This document shows positions 23,522 to 35,819 of a stretch of 64,000 nucleotides of DNA, in pieces. Under the pieces are notes generated by a model, which was not told where the DNA came from, ran no database searches, and was given only the letters and a program-made list of their open reading frames with translations. Positions within the stretch are counted from its first letter, which is position 1; every line of letters begins with the position of its first letter. Both the position numbers and the translations under genes were made by a program. This stretch comes from Trichoplax adhaerens (lineage: Eukaryota > Placozoa > Uniplacotomia > Trichoplacea > Trichoplacidae). The DNA is taken from the NCBI RefSeq assembly GCF_000150275.1, contig NW_002060944.1, positions 6,856,564 to 6,920,563 on the forward strand, in the 5' to 3' direction.

Positions 23522-26500
23522 ATGGCTGCTTGTTTGCAAACATTGCAGGATCAAGGTGTTATTAAGCGTACCTGTGTTCTTTGTTGTCATCCATGCGAAA
23601 TTGAATGCTTTGGTTCATGCAATCATCCTGTCTGTTATAAATGTATGACTAAATTAAGGATACTATGTCAAGATAATTATTGCCCTGTTTGCAGATCATG
23701 CTTGGAAAAGGTTTGTACGTAGAAGCTAACAAAATATTCTACGAGAATAAATTAGATAAGCTACTCTCTGGCATTAATCTCCGAATTCGTACAATACTAT
23801 ATACAGTAATTACATGAACAAATTAAAATGGAATACTGTATGCACTAACGTAAAAATCAAGCATAAGAAGTTGAGATGCATTAATTTCTATAGTATTTTT
23901 TCATTACTCATGCTAGCTTTAACTTATCAGCCATGCTTGCTGAAAAGCAAATACTGGATTACTATGTCCGTCCACCAGATATTACCTTAGTATTTAGAGA
24001 ACTATTTTGCCATAGTTCAAGATTTGAAATATCTACGTACTGTATTATGCAGTGTTTTAATTCATATATACAGTATAGTATATTTAGAGTGTCTAATCAT
24101 ACTACTTTTAAATCTTACGTCATCATAAGGTGGTATATACAGACAGAGTCCAACCTTTTGAAGAATTGGATATCAATTCGATGCACCAGTGTAAAACACT
24201 ACCAGGATTGTACTTTGTATCATCAGAGAGTTTATATTTATGTCAACAACTCCTGGTTCATCGTTGTCAAATATGTATTACAAAACCAACCTTTAAGAAT
24301 TTTAACAACTTTCTAGGCCATATGAAAGATACACATAAAAGATACTTCTGTTACCTTTGCATTAAACACCTAAAACTATTTACACATGAACGGCGACCGT
24401 ATAGCAAACCAGATTTAAATATCCATTTGAAAAGAGGCGATAGTGATAATAAATCTTACAAAGGACATCCTGTATGTAAATTTTGTAAAAAGCATTACTT
24501 TGACGATGATGATCTTTATCTTCACTTGCACAACGATCATTTTAGTTGTCATTTTTGCCCAGCTGATGAATACTATGACAATTATGAGTCTTTAAGGGCG
24601 CACTTTAAAAGCAACCATTTTTTATGTGAATATGACGCTTGTGCAGATGAAAAATTTGTTAACGCATTCTCTACTGATATCGATTATAAAGCACATTTGG
24701 CTCTGAAGCATAAACATCTTTTAAATCGTGCAGAAGAACGCAGAATTAGGCATATCGATATCGATTTAACGTACTCCAGAAGCAATGATAGTAGGACAAC
24801 TGGTAAAAATCGCAGAGGCGACACTTATGATAGGTAAGAATATTTCCTCATTCTGTATATCATCTTTTCGCTTTCTATAAGCACTTTGTATTATTTTACT
24901 GATTACGCTAAAGACTAGCAATGCTGATATATACTTATTATTATTATACAGATCACAGGTTACCGATGATGATTTTGTAAGGGAAGAGACAAAGGATAGC
25001 CAGGAAGCTGTCTCACTTACAGGAGATTACGAAGATGAATTTCCATCTTTGTTTAATAAAGTATCAAAAAATTCTGGTTTTCTTACTGATCATTCAGGAG
25101 CCGGTACCAATTATACTTCTGCTGTCAAGGAATCTCGCATAGACCGAAACCATAATCGATCTGTGCCACAACGTACAACTCAACAAAAGACTGCTTATCA
25201 AAAAGCCGTTAATATTGGAAACTCATTGGTATCAGAAGAAGACTTTCCATCCCTTACTACTACCTCATCGACTGGAAATCGTACTGGTTTACATCGACAA
25301 AACGCATCTTCATCCAATTGGAAATCTTTAACATATGACCATAAAGCAGCGCCTAAACAGAATCAAAATTTGGGCCACGAAGTGAAGAAAAATGTACCAC
25401 AAAAGGTGGGCAAATTGTTAGAAGATTTTCCATCTTTACCAACTAAAACAGCTGTTAAAAACCCTAATTTTATGAATGACTTCAATAAGCCTAACGCAAC
25501 CAAGTCATCATGGGGAAAGTCGTCGATACCTAATTCTGCTGATCGTAACATTAGTAATTCATCCAAGTATGACCAAAAAGAATCTAGCAATGCTCTAACG
25601 GGTTCGAAAGCCCTTACTAATTCGAAAAAAGCATCAAAGAGTAAAGGAAAGAAGAAATCGAATTCAATGTCGAATAGCGCTGACAATTGTATTAGTAACC
25701 ACAATCAAAAAGGAAAGGCTTCCACGAAGAATGAGGAAAAGTACGTGAATAAAAGTTTCGTACACCCTACAAATAGTTCAGTAACAACAGCATCAGAAGA
25801 AGATTTCCCTTCTCTGCCGCTTAGTCAAAAGCCTCCGGATCCTTTTTTTCGCCACGAGTCTCACAGTGAATATACAGGAATAGCACCCGCCATAGATAGA
25901 CCTAAATATCAAGACAATTATGATTATTTATCAGCCGGAAAGACGACTAAGGGAATAAGTACCTCGTCTGCCCAATCATGCTCCGATACAGCATCAGCTA
26001 ATTTTTCTACGGAAGACTTCCCAGGACTGCCGCAAAAGGATAAAGTCAAATATGCTTGGCTGGATAAAGAGCAGAAAGTCAAAGCCCAGAAATCACAGTG
26101 GAAGGTGCCTTCAAATGATTCGTCGAAGTCCAGTGTTGATGCAAAGTCAATTCAGCAGACACTAGATACCGCAGCATCGGTACGCCCCCCTCCCGGCATT
26201 GGTGTAGCTTTATTACACCAAGATAACAGCTTAAGCGCAGAAATAGGGGATGATGCATTTATGAACGACTTACTAAGAGCGTCTGATAATCAAGCAATGA
26301 AAAATAATGTTAAGAAAGTTATAAAACCTCCTCCAGGTCTTGACATTTCTAACGTAACCGATTCAAATATTAGTAAGATAACAGGACTCATGGCCAATTC
26401 TTCCGTTAGCAACGTAAAAGAAGATATGAAATATGCGCCCCCAATCGATGCCAAGAAAAGAGGAACTGATTTATTAAGCTTGATTTCTAAAAATTTAAAG

Positions 26501-26863
26501 TCAAATCAAAAATTAAACGATTTTAAGAGAATGTCTGCAGATTATCGGAAGAGCAATATCTCTACCGCTAAATTTTACACTCATTGTCACGAGCTATTCG
26601 GGAATTATTTCTATCAAATTTTACCTGAAATGGTTGCACTTATGCCGGACATAAAACAGCAAAACGATCTTTTCAAAGTTTGGTGCGATTCTATAGATCA
26701 TATAAAATCTCGAAAGAAAATATGGCGTGCTGTAAAAGAAGAAGACGGTATAGATCTCGATTCGATTTGTAGTTGTTTGCCTTGTCCAAACTGCGGTCAA
26801 ATTGTTATAGAAAGTGATTTCGATAATCACATTGTTAATCACTCCAATTTTATTACTGGATGA
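23522..26863 (+). CDS. ZNF598: E3 ubiquitin ligase ZNF598/Hel2, collided-ribosome sensor
   Basis: Ubiquitinates small-subunit ribosomal proteins on collided ribosomes to start ribosome quality control. Exons 23522-23710, 24130-24833 and 24952-26863 join in frame to 934 residues (human about 904). RING finger with all eight ligands: C18, C21, C33, H35, C38, C41, C54, C57. Exon 2 carries the C2H2-type fingers, with family stretches GHPVCKFCKKHYFDDDDLYLH and RAHFKSNHFLCEYDACADEKF, followed by AEERRIRHIDIDL. The long low-complexity C-terminal half has five FPSL/FPGL motifs after acidic residues (F328, F396, F457, F583, F654) and two proline motifs, PPPGI (710-714) and PPPGL (757-761), of the kind read by GIGYF GYF domains. 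A last CPNC...H...H finger lies near the C-terminus. The first Met just before the RING was chosen as start. Confidence 0.95.
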
Positions 26864-28508
26864 GGAAACAAATAAGGCCATAGGTGTTATAAACAACTAT
26901 AAATTGCAAATTTGTTTTACGAAGAGTAAGGAAAAAATCTAAATATTAATGATTGTGTCTTGGCTCCTACTTAAAGTAGGCGAAATATATCATTTTTACT
27001 AATACATATATGACGTTTTAAATGCAGAAATCTAAAAATTTGACTTAAATTCAGTAAAAGCATTGATATGTCCCTTATTTTTACCGGGAGAATTTTAGCT
27101 GTATGGGTATGATGTACTTGAAATGACAACGCTTGTTATAAGGTGGTACCAAAATTTACTTTTATAAACTATCTCTTTTCAATATACATTTTTAAGACAA
27201 TACTTGATTATGAGATGAATCAAAAGTAAATGCCAATGATATGCGTGTTGGATTAACTTTTATTTAAGTAAACTCTGATTAATAATAAGGCAACTAGCGG
27301 TTCGTATCTCTGTCAGAAGTAGCCCTGCCGTTGCATGTAATCTTAAAAGATAACTAACTTAATAGCTCTTTCCTACACAAACGTATTAAGAACTATTGGA
27401 GATTTCAGTATCATTCTGAACCAGGCAAAACTAACTTGCAATATGTGATTAATTGGCAGTGTATGTACATTATATTTTGTAGTTTTTATAACAAGTGACT
27501 GTTAGTACTTTACACAAATCGCGTTGTTACATTGGTTAGATCTAAAAATGGAAGCTAAGCTATCGGGAACGAATAAACATTTGTGGGTTATCGATTTTAG
27601 AATGTTTACCATGAACTTTATTTAACCTGAATAAGATGCTACTCTAATTAGTATATACTGTACATTGATTACTGAGATTAAGGATTAAGTATTCTAGCAA
27701 CAACGTAACGCCAACTTATGGTAACTAAAACAAAACAGTTTGCGTTGGGCTAGGGAACTATTTACAATTATACGTATATCATGTCATTATTATAACCGCC
27801 ACCACTTCTCAGCTATATAATTTCATTCTCTTACTAAACGTACCCACTCAATCATATCATATCGGTTAAATTAATTGAATATGATATCCTTTTATTTTTG
27901 TTTGAACGCTCGTTGATACGATAAAAAAAAAATCGGTCACGATCATTTCTAATATTTTGTACATTGCCGTTATGGAAATAAGCCTCAAAAAATTAATAGA
28001 CAATATTCTAGAGACGATGCAACTATGGAGTTTTTCTTCACTCCCTGGATGTATTCCTTAATTGAAATAATCTTTAAGAAGTAAAATTAGCATAACCTAT
28101 TGTAGCACATTAAGAACCACCGTTTTAAGCATACGATAATATACCTTTGGCACGATAGGAAACGTAATTCATCGTAATGAAATTAGTTAAGTTTATACGT
28201 TATCGTTCAGGTATAGTCGAATTATCTACTTCTATATAGTACATTGTCTGCTTACTCTTTAACGTATAGAAAGATTACGTCATATTATGGACGCGTATAA
28301 CAAAATCAACATTAGTAAAATTTTGAATGATTACAAGGATGAAATTAGTAAGTTTACCAAAGACTGTATACCAATTTTAGTATAAATATCTATAATGATT
28401 TGGTCAAATCGTACTTGATGTTTTCAATTAAAGTAGTAAATACAATTGCAAATCAACGTAATCAATACATATTCAATTGCCGTTAGTTACTTAGTCAGCG
28501 TTTGAGAA
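26864..28508. other. Convergent gap ZNF598/DNAI2
   Basis: 3' flanks of two convergent genes, AT-rich, with no (GTACW)n array. A 31-codon frame at about 28287-28384 plus (MDAYNKINISKILNDY) has a donor-like GTAAGT inside but no partner exon, so I do not call it. Confidence 0.55.
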
Positions 28509-31500
28509 TTAATCTTCTAATGGTTCATCCTCTAGAACTTCCTCCTCATATTCTGCGGCTGCTTGAGCCTCTAAGTCGTTAGTATTCTCATCATTATCAT
28601 ATTTAATAGATTCTTCTTCATGGACAACATCTTCTCTAGCTTCTCCGATACGCTCAAATTCTTCAGTTGGCTGATCTACGACAGCTAATGAATACATAAA
28701 ATGATAGCATTATTTATCAGTCAGTCAATACATGAATAGATAATGTAAAAATTAATTTACATCTTTAAATAATATGTATAACCGGTTTATGTACAGTACT
28801 GATAAAATATGCTAATCGCATTATGCTACTCTCGTCTGTAAATATAACTACGATAAGAATAACTTAAAATTATTGTTACAAAATGTTGTTATATCGTCGT
28901 AAAATTACACATCTCATATGAGAATCCTCTTCATTTATTACAACGTTGATTTGTTTACCTCGGCTTTCTCCAGTAAAGCCATTTGAGTCTAACTTCGATT
29001 GGGGTTGTGTCCGTTCAAGGAGCTTCTTATCTCGAGTATCTTTTGCATTCTTCTCAGATTCGATAATTTGATGGAAAGCTTCCTCTGCAACAGTCACCAA
29101 ATCTTCTTCTTCTTCTCTTTGATTCGGTTCCTCTTTTGAACTATGAATTTTTAAATACATTTTAATATAATTGTAATCAATCTTACTTATTCAAATAGAG
29201 TAAAACATCTATACTGTTAACAAGAAGCTGTATGCAATATATCCTCATAATTATTTTTATGTACTATGATATCTCAACTTAATAATAAAAAGTGATCCAT
29301 TAATGTGTAGTATGATAACATAAGATTTCAAAACTCACTTTTCCTTCATTTTACTCCTAATCCTCATCTCGCGATAACGAGCCTCTAATATTTTTTCTCG
29401 CTTGGTCTCGCGTTCAAACATCTATCAAATTATATCAGTGAGAAATATTGATGTCAAGTTGAATACAACTGTCTACAGTTTAATTCATAAATAGCTTTTA
29501 CTGATTTATATAACTTACAGCTCCTACGGACGCCTTTTCATTTCTTTGCAATGTGCACAATCCTTCCGATAATTCTAGCAATGTTGTCGTACCACTGTGT
29601 GATCCACACGCCACTAATCGACCATGGTCTTGTATGCGCAAAGATAATAGAGCTTCATCACAAACCTATTAATTAATTTATAATCAAATTTGTGGGTATT
29701 AATAATGAATAATAAACAATTATCCTTTAATATCTTAAATGATGTCTTATGATATACCTGTAGACTCAGAGTGGGATCATTCTGCTTAAATAAATAATCC
29801 CATACATCTAGGGTACCATCCATTCTAGTAGTAAAGAAAACTGCGGGGCGCACTGGACTCCAACAACCGTCAGTTAAGTATGACATATGATATCTGTAAT
29901 TTTAGGTTTATATAATGAGATATTTAAATTTATCGTCTGCACATTTAAGAAATTTTAAGTAAAATAGCCTTCAAACACTTACTTTGACCACATGATAGAA
30001 GATTCACGCAAATCTTCTGACCAAATCTATAAAACAATATATTGACTTTACTATAAGCTATTACAAGAAAATATTAGTAAATGGGCACGATAGTGCAATT
30101 TTTTGTGTGCTAACCCTAGCAGTCCAATCGCCAATGGTCAAGAAATTTTTGGGAAAGAATGGATTACGTTGTAACGAATAGACTGGGCCGTGATGGCTAT
30201 TATACACTGCTACGATCTTTTCCGTGGACGATTTTGCTTTACGATTACATGCAAGAACATAGCCTTGTTCTGTTCCAACCATAAATTTCGTTGGCTATCA
30301 AGAATTAGAATGTCAGATAGGAGTTAAATAATCTAAACGGGCGTTAAGATTCCCAATAGTTTAAGTAATAATTCCATTCAAAATATACTGGGGAGTCATA
30401 TTCAAGTTATAAAGAATTGCTACTTACAATTGTTGGCTCATATTCCAATGCCACGCCACCAAGTACTTTTCTACCAACTTTAGATACATCTAATTTCATT
30501 GTTTCTGTCGGTTCACCGATCTTACGAATATCCCACCATAATACATATCCATCAGTAGACGTTGAAAAGCACTCAGTTCCTTTAAAAAATAATTTTATTT
30601 ATTAAACTCCCATTCTTTAATAACTTCAAATCTAATGATTAATATTGCATATTCACCTGTTTTAGATTGAAGAAAGATCGTCTTATAAACCGGATCTCGA
30701 TGACTGTGTTCGATAGGAGATACTTCGACAGGTTGCGAACCTTTTCTTGTATCCCAAAATGCTAGATAATCAAGGGCAAATACAAATAAATATTAGAGGG
30801 AGCAATTTTGAATTTTTTGGGTATTTTGTGTAACCTAAGAGGTTCTAGATGGACGAACGATATTGAGAGATTGCACTTACCAACTTGCCCATTGTAACAA
30901 CCTCCAACGAGTATATGAGAATCCTTGGGATTATATTCAAGACAAACCAAAGGCGATGCGGGTTTTAGTGTAAGGTCTGGCTTATTAGGGCTTTCTAATA
31001 ATGTAACAGTTGTAAAATTAAGAAAAATTGAACATTTCTAATATATGATTTGTTAAGTAGTTATTTACATATTAATGATATATTATAATAAATTAGTAGA
31101 TAATATATAACTATTTATGTACCTATGTCCCATATATAAGAGTCAAGACAAGTATCAGAGGAAGCTTTTTGAAATTCTAGAATGGAATAAGCAACTGCTA
31201 GTTTGCGTGCACCATCTGGGAACCAGGAAATATGTGTAGCTGTTCGTTTAATTTCATTAGGATCTCTAGTAAAACAATGTTACGGTTAAGAATATGAGAC
31301 ATGGGAATATATGAGATTTGTTAATTTATTTATTATAATTAGCACTGTAGATATCATAAAAGCACTGAATACTTATACGGATACCAACCTGAAAACATTG
31401 ACCGTTTTGGCGAAAGGTGATTGACTTGAAGAATCAATATCGGCTTCCGCAAAATATTCCTCATAGATATCAACAGCGTTATTTTGCTTAATGCAATGCT

Positions 31501-32264
31501 CCATCACCTGTATTATAAAATATTACATTTAGGCAAAAGCTATAAAATATATTTACAGTTTAACAGGATGTGAAATTTTCTATTTTTAAGATAGATTTAA
31601 AACTTTAATAGATCAATGGTATTTCTATTAATGTGATTAGCTATAGTACTGCGTGTATAAATTAAATTTCTATGGACGATACAAGCTATCACTAGGATGA
31701 GTTCGGTATCGTGATATCTAAAATAGCGATAGTGGTAATTTTCCAATAGATTAATGTAAAATTATAATTTGGGTCGTTGAAACCGAATACTGTTACGATT
31801 GTACGTGATTATTAACGTACACTTCCGAGCTGTTGAATTGTTTGTACATATGCTTCATCTTTTTCCACTTTCTTCCTATATCGAATAGTCTGCTCCACTT
31901 CTTGAGGGTTAATATCTTTTGGCCAACCTCCTTCGACATGATTTACCCCTCTATTTTCTGTTTCGAATCTTTCAGTATTAACCTTTTAATAAAGCAATAG
32001 TGTATTTTAATATCGACTCAGCTAAATCAAAAGTTATTTTTGATCATCATGGATAAAAACTATAACTAAAGTTTAGTTTACCTCATGTTCAGACATCTCA
32101 GGTACACTTTGTATCCCCGTATCCACTGGACTTTTTTCAACGAAATTGTTTAATAAAGATGAATCGGGTTGAATATCGACCAATAATTCCGCTGGTCGAT
32201 CAGAGAATTGGCATTGCTTGCCAAATTCGGATCGTTTCTTGGTATAAACATAGACAATCTCCAT
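28509..32264 (-). CDS. DNAI2: Axonemal outer-arm dynein intermediate chain 2
   Basis: WD-repeat intermediate chain of the outer dynein arm; with DNAI1 it anchors heavy chains to the ciliary doublet, so the organism has motile cilia. Fourteen exons: 32264-32082, 31982-31821, 31507-31389, 31265-31123, 30994-30881, 30761-30657, 30579-30428, 30294-30115, 30026-29983, 29893-29758, 29665-29519, 29421-29339, 29140-28959, 28684-28509. They join without phase error to 641 residues (human about 605). The start [18 protein letters not shown] is almost identical to vertebrate DNAI2. WD-type blocks include [64 protein letters not shown] and [13 protein letters not shown]. After the propeller come a basic helix ([19 protein letters not shown]) and a long acidic C-terminal tail. 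One exon is only 44 bp. Confidence 0.96.
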
Positions 32265-32680
32265 GATTGAAATAGGTTTCTCCCTTATGATTTATAATCT
32301 CAACAGGCAATAGGATTAATGTCTGCCTTGTTGAACTCCACAACTAAACGAAGCTGGTTGCTAACATAAAATTTGGTTGCTAAGGATTTCCAATGTAGGC
32401 GAATTTTCACAGTACAAGGCACTGTAAAGTAGGGTGTATAGTACTGTAGTCTACAATACAAAGTACAATCCTGGCTTGTGAAATGGAAAAATTTTGTTGA
32501 TCCAAAAATTGGAAGATTAATTTCGACATAGTTATAGTACAGCAAAGAAATTCAAGTCTTGATAATTGTATATAGCTAATTTAGCTCCGGTATGAGTGAG
32601 TCGCAATCATATAAAATAGGACTTTCTAATGCAAGAATTTTTCATTTTAACAGCTTTTAGTATGGAGAAAATCGCGGTAT
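32265..32680. promoter_or_regulatory. DNAI2 5' flank
   Basis: First half of an 827-bp divergent gap shared with NUBP2, the shortest divergent gap in the window and so the most likely true bidirectional promoter. Short GTAC/TACTGTA words occur at about 32412-32465. No X-box-like RFX site was confidently seen. Confidence 0.4.
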
Positions 32681-32960
32681 GTACAGAGTGTACTGTACAG
32701 TGTACAGTCTATAGAATATTGGAGAGAAGGGACTGTACACTGTACACTGTACAGTACAGTACAGCAAAGAGTACAGTACAGTACAGCAAAGAGTACAGTA
32801 CTGTACAGTACGTTTCAGTGGATCCATATTGAACTGTTCATTTGTACTGTACAGTACAATACTGTACTGTACGTACTGTACAGTACTTAGTAGTACAGTA
32901 CACTAAGTGCAGTATACTGTAGCACTTACCAGCGCATAGTACTGTACTGTATACCGTAGT
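32681..32960. repeat. (GTACW)n palindromic array
   Basis: Dense (GTACW)n with GTGTAC variants, including a 22-bp direct repeat CAGTACAGTACAGC-AAAGAGTA near 32755 and 32776. A second dense part lies at about 32846-32950. It sits between the DNAI2 and NUBP2 start codons, ending about 130 bp before NUBP2. The frame through it reads VQYSTV-like peptide and is not a gene. Confidence 0.87.
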
Positions 32961-33091
32961 GTGTATACGCTGAGTCATGCACCTGTAAAAAACGAGAACT
33001 ACTCATTTTGGTAGGAAGCTCCAATGCGGTTTGTAAAGCAGTATAGCATTCGATAGCGTGATTGCGTCACTGTCAGCAAGATTTCTGCACA

Positions 33092-35361
33092 ATGGCTGAA
33101 GGTAAGAGAGGCTTGCAAGTATGCAATTTTCAACTGGATATTAAAGCATTGGAAAATAATGTTGATAATCTATTTTGGCTATAGAAGGAGCTCAAAAAGC
33201 TACCGGCAAGATTAAATCGGTCGTTTTGATTCTATCTGGTAAAGGAGGTGTTGGTAAAAGTACTGTAGCGTCACAAATTGCATTGGAATTAGCAAATGGA
33301 GGAAACAAGGTCGGTTACATTGAGTTATTCATTCAAAATGGATTCCATCTCTTTTCGTAGCTAGCATTCAAGGATGCTATCCCAGTGAATGAATGGTATA
33401 ATATACCATTATACCGTAAAGTGCATCATTTCTTCATGCCATTAGCGCACTGCTAGTTGTATGCTTTGCCAAGAAATGAATGAGACCCCCAAAATGTGCT
33501 ACACTGTAGTTACTCTACTGTATAACATGGAAGGTCTCTGTTGGGTAGAATACCCTTAATATGCATTAAATGCAATCTTATGTGAAATGAACCAATTGAA
33601 CGTGATAGCATGAGTATTTTTATATTAATGGAGTAATCGAAAAAGTAATAATATGCAGTATAACGGTCTATACTGCTGCATTCTAATAATGGAATAGTTA
33701 GGTGATAAATACAGCATTGCAGCTTTATGCTTATTGCACGAGTATAGTAGATCAGCTACAGCCTACAGCAGCATACTTTAAATGTAAATAGGGTGTTAAA
33801 GCAAATCATTTTGGCTATTAATATTGGATCTACTATGCATAGACTCTTTCTTTTTCTATGTCCTTATTATTGTAAACATCATATGTACTATACAATCGCA
33901 GCTGCGAAGTTAGTACTGTAATAACTTACATATATTTAGTAATACTGTAAAATAAAATCAACGAATACAAGCAAGCAATGAATGTCGAAAGCATTCTATC
34001 TATACTGTTAATTTTGTAGGTTGGAATTTTAGATGTTGATCTATGTGGCCCAAGCATTCCGCGAGTTTTGGGATTAGAAGATAAGGATGTCCATCAATGT
34101 GCAGATGGGTTAGTAGAAGCAATTAGAAGCATACTCCGATACTCGTATACTGTAATGTGCATCTAGTGATGAACAATGCTACCACGTATCCTACCGTGTT
34201 TGCATTAGTGTATAGTATTCTTAGTAATCATCATCTTTACTATTCTCTGCCCTTTCAAGTTGGATTCCGGTGTATGCTGACAAAAATGAAAAACTGGCAG
34301 TAATGTCGATTGGATTTCTATTACGTAATAGCAAAGATGCTGTAGTTTGGAGAGGGCCTAAAAAAAATGGTAAAATACAAGTATTCCTACTATCATCTGT
34401 GCAGTGTATATTTACATCATGCTGTTTACTAGAGTTTAATAGCTAGCAGTAGAAACTATGTATTACCTGCTATCGTGAACAAGATTGTTATGAATACGCT
34501 TCTCTAGCTATGATTAAGCAATTTTTATCCGATGTGGTATGGGGCGACTTAGACTATCTTATAATTGATACTCCTCCAGGTAACTTTCTGTTTTAAATTT
34601 TTAGACTATGCGTAATTTACTATTAATATGGTATCATCTATTTAATGTGTTATTCTATTCTTCTACAGGTACTTCAGATGAACACATTACAGTAGCTGAA
34701 AATGTCAGAGGTTTAAATCTTACTGGAGCTGTAATGGTCACTACACCTCAAGTAAATACGTTATCATACTTTTGTAAGCGAACCTACCTAATATGGTTAG
34801 TACTTTCTCAATAAGACATTGATACTTGCTACGTATAGGCGGTTGCTTTAGGTGATGTTAGAAGAGAAATAACCTTTTGTAAGAAGGTTGGAATTCCTAT
34901 TGTTGGCATCGTTGAAAATATGAGTGGTTATACCTGCCCTAATTGTTCGGTGCGTACAGCAATGTTAAATACTCGATAGGAAGCAATATAAATTACTAAT
35001 TTGAACAATTGTACGGATGTAATGCTACTTCCAACTTAATTATGTCATCTGTTAATTTTTGTGTCTTTATTGTGTAGGAATGCACTAATATATTCTCTAA
35101 AGGCGGAGGTGAAGCACTAGCCCAACTTACGCAAGTACCATTTCTAGGTGATGAGGGAGTTCCTGAAGATTATTGTATTAATGATACTTTGTAATCTATT
35201 ACTGATTGTATACAATTGCTCGACATACTGTAGGTTGCTTACCACTTGATCCGAAATTGACGATGTCGATAGAAGATGGGAAATCTTTCACTGAATTGTA
35301 CTCAGAATCACCAACTGCGTTAGCCATCAGGGAAATTATCCGACCGTTAATAACTTCTTAA
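33092..35361 (+). CDS. NUBP2: Cytosolic Fe-S cluster assembly ATPase NUBP2/Cfd1
   Basis: Scaffold P-loop NTPase that, with NUBP1, assembles 4Fe-4S clusters for cytosolic and nuclear proteins. Exons 33092-33101, 33185-33309, 34020-34108, 34260-34369, 34508-34579, 34669-34751, 34839-34949, 35078-35147 and 35234-35361 join in frame to 265 residues (human 271). The first coding exon is only 10 nt (MAE plus one base). Deviant Walker [10 protein letters not shown] at 22-30, then [25 protein letters not shown], the DTPPGTSDEH switch region and MVTTPQ. The cluster-binding cysteines C196, C199 and C202 are in TCPNCSEC, split by an intron. The donor of exon 2 (AAG/GTCGGT) is a weak match to consensus, yet phase and homology both need it. 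Confidence 0.95.
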
Positions 35362-35819
35362 CGATCACGTTTGATAATTTAGAATTATTAACAGAATTAT
35401 ATAAATAATATAATTTCTACATTGTTAAGATACGATTTTGATTGGACGAGCGTATTTGCTTAAAAACATTTTTTAATGGATGTGGTTAACCTCTTTGTAA
35501 TATTATGTGATCATCGATGATGAAACAATTAGATAGTTTATTTCATGATTGATTATCTTTCAAGATTTGCGTCTTCAAAAAATTTGATTCTATTTATCGA
35601 GCAAAACCTATACTAATACCCGAATAATTGTAAAGGTTAAAATTATAAATGACTATATAATAAATTCTCCTATCAGTACCGATGACAACAGGGTAACGAT
35701 GAGCATTCAAAAATTGTAGGAAACGATATCGTCTCCAATGCTACAGCTCGTATAGTGACATATGCAGTTTTGATAAAATTTAACATTGTATTATTTAAAA
35801 AGCGGAGTGAACATATTAG
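35362..35819. other. Convergent gap NUBP2/ECSIT
   Basis: A 458-bp gap between two stop codons. AT-rich with AATAAA-like words (for example around 35656) and no array. The two transcripts may have overlapping 3' ends. Confidence 0.55.

Noticed and set aside
23933-24316. 127-codon frame overlapping ZNF598 exon 2
   Set aside because: Out of frame with the ZNF598 exon, which has clear zinc-finger homology; this is a shadow.
28287-28384. Small plus-strand frame MDAYNKINISKILNDY with GTAAGT inside
   Set aside because: Tempting as a first exon, but no partner exon is seen and DNAI2 occupies the opposite strand immediately to the right.
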